The notes below the pieces were generated by a model. The model worked only from the letters and a program-made list of their open reading frames with translations, did not search any database and was not told where the DNA came from. Positions 1 to 10,720 of a stretch of 64,000 bases of DNA are shown in pieces. The stretch covers positions 332,054,421 to 332,118,420 of the forward strand of contig NC_085138.1 of NCBI RefSeq assembly GCF_035046485.1. Reading direction: 5' to 3'. Every line of letters begins with the position of its first letter. Position 1 is the stretch's first letter. The DNA comes from Aedes albopictus (lineage: Eukaryota > Arthropoda > Insecta > Diptera > Culicidae). Both the position numbers and the translations under genes were made by a program.

Positions 1-540
1 TTGGTTTTCAAAGATACGGGAGGGTGATTTGTAGCTTTGTTCGATGGGGTGAAGTAGCTGCCGATAGCTGTGGAAAAGCCTTTCATCTTGTAATTTCTAC
101 TTATGGGTTACACGTGGGGTGAAAGAAAGTTCAATAAAATACCCAGATAAGTTTGTGGGCAGACATTTCTGGTCCATGCCAGTAGCACACCGTTTGATAT
201 CGATTTGATATGAATGTTTTTGCTCCACACTGATTATTCGATTCGGTAACCATATTCTATGCCTTCTCCCAAAATAAAGCTGATTTGGTTAAAAATTGAG
301 ACTGCACAGGCCCTTCAAAGTTTGTATGGGAATTACTATGGGAAAACGATGTTTTTCATGTAATAGGTGAAAGCATTTCCCCAAGCACCCTAGAGGGCTA
401 CTCCTTGACTACTCTATCAGCTACACTTTAACAGTGACATACACCAAAGAGTTCTCAGTAAATTTTTTGACCAATTTATTGCAGAGTTACAGCCGCACTT
501 CTGTATCTCGATTATTGCGAATACTGGTTTTATCGGTAAC
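1..540. other. Unassigned AT-rich sequence
   Basis: No reading frame of note, no inverted repeat and no recognisable element end. It runs into the C-rich minisatellite at about 541. It may be an old repeat, but nothing here proves that. Confidence 0.4.
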
Positions 541-1240
541 AAGTTTGTCAGGTTGTCATTTCCAAGATTCATGGAAGTTTTAAGGGGTTTCTGTGGGGTT
601 CCCGTGGGTTTTTTTGGGCTTCTAAGGGAGTTTCAGGGGAGTTTCAAGGAGTATCAAGTCTTTCTAGGGATTTTCAGGTGAGTATTGGAGAGATTTAAGG
701 CGCTTTCAATTAAGATTTATGGGATTTTCAGAGCGGGTTGAAGGCATTCCAGCGCGTTGAAACTCTCTCAGACTCCCTGTGACCCCCCCTGGAACACACC
801 CTAGAACGCCTCTGAGACCTCTTGAAACTCCTCGAAACCCCATAGAACGCCTCTACAACCCTTAGGAACACCCCTGGAACCCCTCTGAAACCCCATGAAG
901 TCCCACGGAACGCCTTATAAAGCCTCCTGAAACCCCTTGGAACACCTGTAGAACGCTTCAAAAATCCCATAGAACGCTCCTGAAACCCCTTGAAACCACA
1001 TGGAACACCCTGGAACTCCCTGGAACAGCCCTGGAATTCCCTAATACTCCATGAAACGCTCCTGAAACTTATTGAACACCCAGACAACGCTCCATGAATC
1101 CCTTGGAACACCGCTAGAAAGGTCGTAGAAAGCCCCAACATCTCTGAACACCCTGGAACCCCTGGAACGCCCCCTAGTCCCCACCAACCCCCTGAAACCC
1201 ATAGGAAAACACCCTTGAAAACCAACGATTTTTTCAAGAA
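541..1240. repeat. Degenerate minisatellite, C-rich top strand
   Basis: Short variable units such as CCTGGAACCCCTCTGAAACCCC repeat with drifting spacing. The first ~180 bp has the opposite polarity (GGGGTTTCAGGGG). Reading frames through it encode repetitive G/F/S/R-rich peptides, as expected of a simple repeat, so it is not coding. The same sequence type recurs at 40.8-42.6 kb and, in opposite polarity, at 54.7-55.8 kb. Confidence 0.8.
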
Positions 1241-1282
1241 CTTTACCTCAAAACTCTACATTAGTTCTACCCAGTGCTGTCA

Positions 1283-1595
1283 TAGTAAAATCTCTCTCTC
1301 TCTCTCTCTCTCTCTTCTTGGCGTAACGTCCTCACTGGGACAAAGCCTGCTTCTCAGCTTAGTGTTCTATGAGCACTTCCACAGTTATTAACGGAGAGCT
1401 TCCTCTGCCAATGACCATTTTGCATGCGTATATCGTGTGGCAGGCACGAAGATACTCTATGCCCAAGGAAGTCAAGGAAATTTCCTTTACGAAAAGATCC
1501 TGGACCGACCGGGAATCGAACCCGTCACCCTCAGCATGGTCATGCTGAATACCCGTGCGTTTACCGCCTCGGCTATATGGGCCCTTAGTAAAATC
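1283..1595 (-). mobile_element. tRNA-derived SINE (Feilai-like), full length with TSD
   Basis: Read on the minus strand, the element starts GGGCCCATATAGCCGAGGCG, carries a pol III A box (TAGCCGAGGCGG) and B box (GGTTCGATTCC), and ends in a (GA)n tail seen here as (TC)n at 1293-1314. A 10 bp direct repeat TAGTAAAATC lies at 1283-1292 and 1586-1595, as expected of LINE-driven retroposition. A near-identical copy lies in the opposite orientation at 12823-13098. The family name is from memory and should be checked; the SINE class is clear. Confidence 0.92.
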
Positions 1596-1639
1596 AGGGT
1601 TTCTAAATTTCAGCACTACTTATACTGATACGCTTCAGT

Positions 1640-2600
1640 ATTGCGCCTTACTAAGAATTTAATATTCCAGGAACACCCCACCATTTTCATTTTTTCGTAT
1701 TTTAGTAATTTAGCAAAAGCTATTCTAGAGATAATTCCGAGAATATTTTAAGAATGTATTCCTTCCCATGTACTTCTTAGAATTTTCTCCACAATTACCT
1801 CCAGAGATACCGCCAGAAATGCCCTTTAAGATTCTTTCGGGATGAAAAGAAAACTCTCACTGGATTTCCTAGAATGATTTCAGCAATAATTATTTAAAAG
1901 GTTTCTCAAGATTAAATGCCCACATTTCTCTGTGGACTATCCAGAGATTCTTTCAGAAACATTTTAGGAATTTTCCTTGTTACTTCTTCAGGATTTTCCT
2001 AATATAGGTATTTCTCAAAAGATCCATCTTAAAAATAGTTAAACGGGTTCCTAAAAAAAATTTCAGATGTTCCTCGTGTAATTCTTTCAAAGACCTCTCT
2101 CTTGTGCACAGTTTTGTTCTGTATTCCTTCATATAATTCTTCAACTATTTCTTCCTGGAATATCATCAGAATTTCCTCCAAGAGTTTTTTATGAGATTTA
2201 CCTAGGCAGTCATCTGGAAATTTCTCAAGAATTTCTTTTAGGATTTCTCCAGGGGTTTCTTCAGGAGCTCATCCAAAGATTTTTTTGATATATGCAATAA
2301 CAGGAGAAATTTCTTCACAGAGATTTTGAGATTCTTTCTTGTTGGTGTTCATCAAGAGGCCCTTATTGATATGACTTCATATATGTGTAGGCATTTTTCT
2401 AGAAAATTCGATATCGATTCTTCTGGAAGTTCCTCCAAAGGTTTCTCCAGAATTTCATTCAGACACCTGGCCTGGTTTATTTACAGAATTGCCTTCAGCG
2501 ATTCTTTCACCAAGATTTCAGATGATTCCTACAAAGATTCCTTCAGCTGTTCCTGCAGATATCCCTCGGCGTTTTCAATAAATTATAAAATAAATAAATA
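1640..2600. repeat. Degenerate TTTCTCCAGGAATTTC-type minisatellite
   Basis: Many diverged units on the theme TTTCTTCAGGAATTCC, in one polarity over about 0.9 kb. Frames through it give F/S/R-rich peptides with no domain. It ends in an (AAAT)n stretch at about 2585-2603 just before the palindrome. Confidence 0.75.
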
Positions 2601-2603
2601 AAT

Positions 2604-2675
2604 AAAAATAGGACCCACCTGCAGGTATACATAGAATAATTATTCTATGTATACCTGCAGGTGGGTCCTATTTTT
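2604..2675. repeat. Perfect 72 bp palindrome
   Basis: AAAAATAGGACCCACC at 2604 is mirrored exactly by GGTGGGTCCTATTTTT ending at 2675. The arms are 36 bp with no spacer (centre between 2639 and 2640). The right arm runs directly into the GCCTTTCTCGTACAC module. Confidence 0.95.
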
Positions 2676-4140
2676 GCCTTTCTCGTACACTAAGTGTACT
2701 GGAAAGGCTATATGTTCACTCCAAAAATTATTTTTTGATAGAAGGCCCGGAGGGTCGAGTCACATATACCAATCAACTCAGCTCGACGAATTGAGGTGAT
2801 GTCTGTGTGTGTGTATGTATGTGTGTGTGTGTATGTGTGTGTACAAAAAAAACTCACATCACTTTTTGACAGTAAACCTCAACCGATTTTAATGACCAAC
2901 GGTTCATTCGACGCGGAATCTGGTCCCATTGTTTCCTATTGAAAATGGTTCGGATCGGTCCAGCCGTTCCGGAGTTATGGCCATTTAGGTGTTCCGGATC
3001 GGTACCCCAGGAAGGGGCCAGATATGAAAACGCTACAAACCCATTCATGCGACACATCAAACCACGGCACTTTCGAAAACATGATGAACGGTAAACAGGA
3101 AAATAGTCTCGGGCCATATCTGAACCGGTAGTGTTCCGGAACCGGTTCCGGGTGACCCACCGGAAGTGATATGATATGATATGATATGATATGATATGAA
3201 GCCACCACCAGTGCAGGACTTGCCATGTCGTACGGTTCCTCTTAATAGCAAGGTCAAGATGCTGAGTAATACAATATTTTCCAATCGTTGCTTTTAGCAA
3301 GTTCCGGGTGACCCACCGGAAGTGGCCAAATATGAAAGTGAACCAAACCCTTCATGCGACACACCAAACAGCGGATTTTTCGATAACCTGATAAACAGTA
3401 GGCAGGAAAACATTCTGAAAGTAAACCAAACCCATGCATGCGATACATCAAACAGCGGCTTTTTCGATAGCCTGATGAACAGTAGGCAGGAAATTATTCT
3501 CGGACCATATCTGAACTGGTAGTGTGCCGGAACCGGTTCTGGATGTTCAGCCGGAAGTGGCTAAATATGAAAGTGAACCAAACCCATGCATGCGATACAA
3601 CAAACAGCGGCTTTTTCGATAGCCTGAAGAACAGTGGACAGGGAAACATTCTCAGACCATATCGGAACCGGTAGTGTTACTGAACCGGTTCCAGATGTCA
3701 CGCCGGAAGTAGCCAAGTATAACCAAGTTAGCCAACCCCTTACATGCGACGCATCACATCGCAAGCTCTTCAGGCAACCTGATAAACGGTTAATAAAAGA
3801 GAATACTATCAGATCATATTTGGATCAACCGATAGAGTTCCGGAACCGGTTCCGGGTGTCCCGCTCGAAGTGGTCAAATGTAGTAGATACCAAAACCCAT
3901 ACCTGCGGCACATTAAAAAGCGGCTTTTTAAATAACGTGATGAACGATTAGTCAGAAAATAGGCTCAGACCACAACGAAGATCTTTATAAAGGCTACCGA
4001 TAGTGTTCCAGGACCGATCTAGGGTGTCCAGCCGGAAGTGGCTAAATGCCAAAAACCTATGCATGCGACACATCGAACCGCGGTCTTTTTTTAAACCATT
4101 AGGAACGATTAGCAAGAAAATAGGCTCAGACCACAATAGA
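2671..4140. mobile_element. GCCTTTCTCGTACAC-family repeat with internal ~170 bp tandem units
   Basis: The first ~330 bp (module start, (TG)n at about 2803-2844, then GAGTTATGGCCATTT) matches 9251-9570 inside the TIR element at 9.1-11.2 kb, so both belong to one family. From about 2980 it turns into five or six diverged tandem units of roughly 155-190 bp. Each holds CATGCGACACATCAAAC, CCATATCTGAACCGG and CGGAACCGGTTCCGG. The 16 bp palindrome CCGGAACCGGTTCCGG at 3136-3151 is the most conserved landmark. No coding capacity is evident. Confidence 0.75.
3169..3198. repeat. (ATATG)n pentanucleotide microsatellite
   Basis: About six copies of ATATG interrupt one tandem unit. On the minus strand they give a spurious ISYHIISYH peptide. 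Confidence 0.9.
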
Positions 4141-4315
4141 GGCTACCGATAGTGATGCAAAACCAGCATTGGGTGCTTCCTAGAGTGCTTCGCAAGAACT
4201 TCAAAAATAAACAAAGTCAATGCAAGCGATAAATATGTGTAAGAAAACAAAATCTTGACTGAACTAAGGCCACATACATACAGACGTCTTACTCTACTCA
4301 CTCTCCATCGTCCTT

Positions 4316-4482
4316 CCCAAGCAACACACATGTTATATAAAAGTAACGACAGCGCAAGTTTTGGTTGTATAGAAGTTTATTTTACGTTATTTCAACACAA
4401 TGTTAGAATTACGTAAAATAAACTTCTATACAACCAAAACTTGCGCTGTCGTAACTCTATTATAACTTGTGTGTTGCTTGGG
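4316..4482. mobile_element. Palindromic MITE, TIR CCCAAGCAACACACA
   Basis: The 4316-4386 arm and the 4411-4482 arm are inverted copies about 70 bp long with few mismatches, around a ~24 bp spacer. A second member with the same termini (CCCAAGCAGCACACAAG) lies at 40605-40773. No convincing TSD was found, so the superfamily is undetermined. Confidence 0.88.
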
Positions 4483-4910
4483 TTGTTTTCAACGGTTGAA
4501 ACAAATATTAATCGTTGTTGCTCGTTTGACGTCTACTCACTACCAACATCAAGCCGCAGAGGAACGCAACCTGATTAGCATTTGGCGATTATTTTTTCGT
4601 AACGATGCATATAATAGCAATATGTTACAAATGATATGTCTATTTGTCTGTACTAAAGCAATCTCATCAAATCACTGAGGTGTAAAAATATACAGTAGGA
4701 TAGGTCAACGTTATATGAGAAAATTATCGCATTAACCCCGGAGAAAGTTTTTTCAATCCTCTTTTCCGTCTAAAACTACTGGGAATTTTTTTATGGGATT
4801 TAGTATGGGCCATTTCACTTGCTTGAATTTTTTGTCTAATTTTACATGAATTTTGTAAACCATGATAATAAAATATAGCCTAAAGTGTGAAGAAAAAACT
4901 ATGTCGAAGA
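4483..4910. other. AT-rich intervening sequence
   Basis: Nothing recognised: no inverted repeat, no SINE promoter, only short frames. Confidence 0.4.
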
Positions 4911-4918
4911 CCGTAAAG

Positions 4919-5397
4919 CAGGGCTGTCCAACATACGGCCCGCGGAATCGATGAATGAAACCTGGCCCAAGGATTGAAATATTTGAAGATAATTCATATT
5001 TAAATAAAATTTAATATAAAAATAAACTCGAAATATGTGTTTGTTAAAAATTTTCAAAGATTAAAAAAATTAAATACATAAATTTAAAAATTTTAAACTA
5101 GAAAGGTACAGCCAAATTTGAGGCAGAATTTCAGCAAAATTTACTGAATTTCAGAAAAACATTGCTGCTGAACAGCAGAGTTTACTGAACGAATCAGGAA
5201 AGTTTACAAAAAATCAAGAATTCTTGCTCACATTTTGTGAGTGTTGTGAGTTGCCGTGAGAACGGGTAATCGGATGTACAAAATTTCACTGTTGCATTCG
5301 TGCTTTCGAAATTTGATGTCGAAATTTAATGTCTGGCCCGTCGACTGGTATGGAGTATCACTTGTGGCCCGCGGCCACGAAAGGTTGGGCAGGCCTG
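4919..5397. mobile_element. Non-autonomous hAT element (479 bp)
   Basis: The termini are CAGGGCTGTCCAAC on the left and, read inward from the right, CAGGCCTGCCCAAC (12/14 identical). Both are followed by GGCCCGCGG a few bases in. The flanks CCGTAAAG (4911-4918) and CCATAAAG (5398-5405) form an 8 bp TSD with one change. CAGG...CCTG ends with an 8 bp TSD are the hAT signature. The AT-rich interior has no transposase frame. Confidence 0.88.
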
Positions 5398-5405
5398 CCA
5401 TAAAG

Positions 5406-6012
5406 TCATCTGTGATTGTGAAAGACGTTATATCCTAGCTTGTAATTATCGTCTTGATGTTGATCGGTCTTCAGTGATAGTGAAGGTGCTCAAGCAGTCA
5501 ACTGAAAATTCTGATATTTTTCAGCCCAGTCTATACGTTTAACGTAACGTCGGAATATGTTCAATTAATAAATTTCCCAATTTTATTGAAATTATTGCTT
5601 TTCTAAATAAGGTATTCTCAGGATTCAGGAACAGTTCGCATTACGTCGACGGAAAGATCATGCTTCGGAATGATGGCCCTAGCACAGAAACTAGCTAAAC
5701 AAACAATAGTAGAAGATTTCAAAAACAGGGACCGAATTCTAAACCGCCCGATAGGTAGGAGATTGTCCACATCACGACGATTTCAAACCGAACGGACTCA
5801 ATAAATACCAAAACTTCCGTATTAAGTTAGGCAAAGCCATCTTGACTAGGAAACCTTGACCGATTCAACCCTTGAAAAGGCCCCATACAGATCGAAACGT
5901 CGGAAAAAATCATAACCTAGTGTTTTAGATTCCCCCAAAAGGCTGAAGCCAACATTCTGAAGCAAAATCATCCCAGTCGTATCCCAACCACGGAAAGATC
6001 ATAAGTACATGT
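5406..6012. other. Unassigned sequence
   Basis: It contains a stretch ending GATCGAAACGTCGG at about 5898, a phrase resembling retroelement-end sequences in other animals, but there is no second terminus and no frame to support a call. Confidence 0.3.
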
Positions 6013-6060
6013 TCGACGAGAAAGGCACTATCACCACTAGGTGGATTAATCTGGGTTTTT
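6013..6060. mobile_element. Solo end fragment of the GCCTTTCTCGT family
   Basis: CGACGAGAAAGGCACTATCA followed by CTAGGTGGATTAAT matches the segment at about 10841-10870 inside the right TIR of the 9.1-11.2 kb element. Confidence 0.6.
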
Positions 6061-6490
6061 CAAAATTCCTTTAGATTTTTTTTAATTTCTTCAGTAGAGG
6101 TTAAGTTCCAGTAGGAGCACAGAGGCATAAAGAAGAAGATTGTAAGATTTTTTAAGACTTTTTGGAAGAAATAATTGAAAACTTCTACGAAGAACTTTTA
6201 AGAAATTGCTAGCTGGAATTTCCAAAGAAAATTCTCAAGAAGTCGCTGAAGATATTTTTGAAGGGATTCCTGAAGGAGTTTCTTAAGAAACATACAGCTT
6301 TGGAGAACCCACAAATTTCTTCAGGAGGTCTTACAATACTTTGTTATAATGATCTCTGAAAAATATCTGAAGAATTCCAGGGAAATTATCCCAGTAGGAA
6401 TTTCTTTAGAATTCCCTGTAGAAACTCATCAGAAAACCTTGGTAGAATTCCTAAAAAAGAGGAACTTTTTGGAAAATATTTGAATGAAAC
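6061..6490. repeat. Degenerate minisatellite, GAAGGAATTTC polarity
   Basis: Diverged GGAATTTCTGAAGAA-like units in the opposite polarity to the 1640-2600 tract. No coding potential. Confidence 0.65.
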
Positions 6491-6552
6491 ATGACTAAAA
6501 TTGTTGGGGGATGTCATGAGAGCATTCATGGTGAAAGCAATCTATTGAAGTA

Positions 6553-7484
6553 CAGGGGATGGCCAAAATGCTTGGGATATGCAACTTTTTTTTTCTCTCA
6601 CAAAAAAGTTCAACATGCTATAACTTTTCATAGAGCGCATCAAAAAATCTCAAATTTTGACTGTTTGTCAACCTATCATATGTGCATCATTGGTACAAAT
6701 TTGGGCTCGATTGATTAATATTTCGCAAAGTAAGAACCGTTCGGGTAAAACACTATTTTTCAGACAACTCATTTTTGAGCTGTCATATCTCGGAAACCAG
6801 TGAACCGAATTGAATGAAATTTCGAACGTACACTCACAATATGTGAATGCTTCACACACTATTAAAACATAGGTACTTCTTAAACGTTGAAAAAAGTTAT
6901 CATAGATTGACACTTTTTGGATTTTTCTCGAAAAAATGTATTTTTTTTACATCAATGTCAATAAATTTTAGTGTTGATATCCAAAGATTTTCCACTTATG
7001 TTCTCAAGTTATCTCTAATCAGATATATAAGACCCTATTTAGATTGAAGGAAGAACATATTTAGTAATTTTTGTGTGGTATTGTAAATTTGACTTGTTTT
7101 CCTGTATATGGGTAAAAACCCCGGTCTTATCAACCCGGTATAACTTAATTCACCGTGAGAAAATATTACATTTTATAACGTTGTATTGAGTATCAATAAA
7201 TTGTTAATAAACGATAAAAAAATCATTCAATTCGGTTGACTGGTTTCCGAGATATGACAGTTCAAAAATTAGCTGTCTAATTAATGGTGTTTCACCCAAA
7301 CGGTTCTTACTTCGCGAAAAATTAATCATTCGAGGCCAAATTTGTACCAATGATGCACATGTAATAGGTTGACAAACAGTCAAAATTTGAGACTTTTTGA
7401 TGCACTCTATGAAAAGTTACATCATGTTGATTTTTTTTTTGAGAAAAAAAAAATGCCTATCCCAAACATTTTGGCCATCCCCTG
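6553..7484. mobile_element. Tc1/mariner-type palindromic element (932 bp), TA-flanked
   Basis: Terminal inverted repeats of about 265 bp run from CAGGGGATGGCCAAAATG at 6553 and from its complement ending at 7484. A TA lies immediately outside each end (6551-6552 and 7485-7486). The central ~400 bp is AT-rich with no transposase motif. TA target and CAGGGG ends fit a non-autonomous IS630/Tc1/mariner element. Confidence 0.88.
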
Positions 7485-7486
7485 TA

Positions 7487-8190
7487 TATCTGAAGCAATA
7501 CCTGTCAGAATATCTCTGGAGAAGGTTCTAGAAAAAAAACTCTCGATATATTTCTAAAAGAATTTCTGTATCTGAATCTTAGCAATTGGTCATGAATTTC
7601 TTGCATTTTTTTCGGAGCAATTCTTAGATTTGTCCATATAGAAAATGTTGCAGAAATTTCCGAACAAACAAAACATGGAAGAAATCCTGAAGGAACCTCT
7701 ATATATTCTTCTTCTGCAGGAATCTCTGGGCGATTGGCAGCCTGTACCGCTGAAAATATTATTGAAAAATCTTTGAAGAAATTCCTGGAGGATTTTCTGG
7801 ATGAGTTCCTGTACATATTTCTGGAACTTTTGGAAGATTTTCAATAGAAAAGACTGCAAGGATTAATAAAAGAATCCGTAAAAGACTTTTAAATCTTTGT
7901 AGAAAATTTCAAAAGCATAAAGTAATTCGTCACGGAGTTTTAGATGGGACATTTGGTAGAATTTTTGAAAAAAATTCTGGGTAAATTTTCCAGGGAATTC
8001 TCCTATGGAGCTATGGAGAAATTTCCTAGAAACCTCAGGAACAAGGAAGGAAAAAAAACCGTACAGAAATTTCTAGAGAATTCTTTACTGTTAAAACTTG
8101 TCAGATATCTAAAATCGCAGAGGCATTTTTCCAAAATTTTTCAGAGCGAAAGAAAACTTTTTTATCTCAAGAGCTGATTACTCATTGAGT
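7487..8190. repeat. Degenerate minisatellite
   Basis: Diverged AATTCCTGGAGGATTTTC-type units. The longer frames here (up to ~100 codons) are K/F/S-rich and read through repeat units, so they are not annotated as genes. Confidence 0.65.
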
Positions 8191-8429
8191 AACTTGGAGT
8201 AACCTCGATTACACCACTGGTTCTACCACAAATCTCTGCAACAATTCATCCTACGAACTCCTCAAAATGCCTATACGATATTGGCAAGACATTCTTCCAT
8301 GATACTAGGGAAATTTACTTTCAACAGTTCAACACAACCAAGGCTTTCAGTAAAAACTTTTCTTATTGTCGTGGATTCACACTAAAAACGAAATCAACAT
8401 TGTTGTGCACAATTCCATCAGGACGAATT

Positions 8430-8510
8430 ACGTGAAAACGCATTCTGGTGGGGTTTGATCCCACGAATCTGTATTAGCTAGACGGCGCTTCAACGCGGCC
8501 ACGAAGCGTT
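8430..8510 (-). mobile_element. tRNA-like fragment (SINE head relic)
   Basis: On the minus strand it reads a degraded A-box region and GGGATCAAACCCCACCAGAA. It is alignable with the tRNA-like segments at 15310-15405 and 16535-16613. Too decayed to be a functional tRNA. Confidence 0.5.
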
Positions 8511-8566
8511 GGCCGGATTTTGCTTCAGAAATATTACAGTGAAGCTTCAACCGTCTCCAGTCTCCA

Positions 8567-8847
8567 GGGGTCTCCAGTTAGCCTAGTGGTCAAGGCTATG
8601 GATCGCCAACCCGATTCCCGTTCCAGTCGGGAAAATTTTCTCGACTCCCTGGGCAAAGCATTTTATTGCCCTTGCCTCACAATATACAAATTCATGCCGA
8701 CAGGCGAAGAAAGCCCTTGAATTAATAACTGAACACTAAGTTGAAGAGAGAGAGAGAGAGGCCAAGTTTTAGTCAGAACGTCGAGCCAAAAGAAGGAAGA
8801 GAAGAAGAAGAAGAAGAAGAAGAAGAAGAAGAAGAAGAAGAAGAAGA
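8567..8847 (+). mobile_element. tRNA-derived SINE, degraded, with (GAA)n tail
   Basis: It begins GGGTCTCCAGTTAGCCTAGT GG... (A box), but a deletion removed most of the B box. The body CTCGACTCCCTGGGCAAAGC aligns with the better copies at 60883-61149 and 12202-12432. The 3' end is an expanded (GAA)n microsatellite at 8800-8846, grown from the family's AAGAAG tail. An (AG)n run at 8745-8760 interrupts the body. Confidence 0.82.
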
Positions 8848-9647
8848 GTATATGTAGAAATTATAACCCAAACTTCAAAGTATATTGGAGGTCATTTGTG
8901 TTTCACAATATGTCCAACTACAACAGTATCGAGTTGCTCGTAATATTGCGAGGTTTAGTGGTTATCAACGTGACTAAATTCCTTGAACAGAGTGTACAGA
9001 AATCCCTTAAAAAAATCTATTCCAGAGTAGTTTGGATGACCTTGATCACCCAAGTCATGATTTTTATAGGGGTGCTTTGAGGTTTTCGGAGTATTAGCCC
9101 AATTAAAATCTTGCTCGCATAAATCTCGGCAAGTGCCGGGTTTGTGATGTTATGAGCCGAAGGTGAAGAGGACGACTCTTTTTTAGGCGGATTTGCTGTT
9201 GCATTTTATTGAATGGATAAGCGGCCCTAGGTTTCGGAAATAAAGATGTTTTTGCCTTTCTCGTACACCGATGTGTACTGAAAGGCTACATGTTCACTCA
9301 AAAAACGAATTTTCGATAGAAGGCTCGGAGGGTCAATTCACATATACCAATCAACTCAGTTCGACGAATTCAGATGATGTCTGTATGTATGTATGTATGT
9401 ATGTGTGTATGTATGTATGTCTGTGAACAAAAAAGTTAACTCATTTTCAACGCACTTTCCATTGGTCGATTTTTCGGATTATAGCTCGAAACGAACCGGG
9501 ATTTTACCGCATTGTTTGCTATTGAAAATGGCTTGGATCGGTCGAGGCGTTCCCGAGTTATGGCCATTTTAGTGATCCGGACCAGCACCAGTGGAACTGG
9601 CCGTACATAAATACCGTATATATAAAACAGTACATATGTATATAAAA

Positions 9648-9949
9648 CTAGCTGTCCCGGCAAACTTTGTCTTGCCAGGTTGCAGTGGTTTGACAACTGT
9701 GGAGGTCATTTTAGCACAGCACTCTAGATTGGTTTCATTTCGATCCTGTTGAATTTCTTCTCGATTCATGAAAAATCATTACTTTCACAGTTTTTCTACT
9801 TTTGAGTTGATTTCCGTATTTTTTTATTACATATAAACACAGCCACCACGAATACGAATCGAACCGCGCAAGAGTCATGCTGATGAGTTCAGCCGTTCGT
9901 GACTTTTGTTGCCTCAAAGGGGCTTCAAACTCATTTTTATATATATAGA
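9648..9949 (-). mobile_element. Non-autonomous Helitron/Helentron (302 bp)
   Basis: On the minus strand the element starts TCTATATATATAAAAATGAG after a host A and ends GCCGGGACAGCTAG before a host T: the A^T insertion and TC...CTRR ends of Helitrons. A short stem GGCAA/TTGCC with an 8 nt loop lies about 10 nt before the terminal CTAG, the expected 3' hairpin. There is no TSD. A tRNA-like B box (GGTTCGATTCG) lies inside, perhaps a captured pol III head. It is nested in the 9.1-11.2 kb element. Confidence 0.87.
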
Positions 9950-10019
9950 TTGAACCAAGCTGCCATGTGACACATCAAACTGCGGCGATTTTTGTAACCT
10001 TTTGCATGGTTGATGAATT

Positions 10020-10720
10020 TTATGCGAAAATGAACACTGGAGACCAGAAATTGCGTATATTTGGTATTGGAAAGATGTCGTCTGGAGTCCAGAAATGACG
10101 ATTTAAATATCCAAGATGGAGACCAAAATATCCAAGATGGCGTCTGTTAAATGGAGTTTTAGGAGCTGAAACCATACAATATGGGTATATTTGATAAGGG
10201 GACGAAGTCTGAACTCCAAAAATGACAACCAGAATATCCAAGATGACGGTCTAAAATCCATGCTCAAAATTCAAAATGGCTTCTGTTTAATGGAGTTTTA
10301 GACTCCAAAACCATGCAATATGGATATATCTTGTATTGGGAAGAAGTCTGGAGTCCAGAATTGACGATTCAAATATCTAAGATGGCGACCAAAATATCCA
10401 AGATGGCGTCTCAAAATTCAAGATGGGGGCATAAACTTCAAGCTGTTTATGGGTAAATTTACCCGTAAATTATGGGTATATTTTGTATGGGGAAGACAAC
10501 CGGAGTTCATAAATATTAACCAGAATATCCAAGATGGCGTCTCAGAATTCAAAATGGCGACTGTTTAATTGTGTTTTGGGCTCTAAAACCTTTCAATATG
10601 GGTGTATCTGGTATGGGTAAGAAGGCGACCAGAATTTCCAAGTTGCCGGACTTAAATCCAAAATGGCGGCTCAAAATTCAAGATTGCGGTCGTTTATCAA
10701 GAGTTAAAGGCTCAAAAATT
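10020..10720. repeat. Tandem array rich in CCAAGATGGCG
   Basis: Four to five diverged units of about 120-160 bp, each with TGTTTAATGGAGTTTTAG, CAATATGGGTATAT and one or two CCAAGATGGCG motifs. ATGGCG occurs at 10137, 10382, 10402, 10534, 10554 and 10663. Pairs at 10382/10402 and 10534/10554 are exactly 20 bp apart. Confidence 0.82.

Noticed and set aside
3057..3284. Minus-strand protein with ISYHIISYHIT repeats
   Set aside because: It is the translation of the (ATATG)n microsatellite inside a tandem unit.
2980..4140. CRISPR-like or regulatory spacer array
   Set aside because: Units are 155-190 bp, diverge along their whole length and lack the short-repeat/unique-spacer pattern. The context is an insect genome.
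5860..5930. Penelope-like or other retroelement end at GATCGAAACGTCGG
   Set aside because: A single short phrase without a partner repeat, RT frame or TSD.
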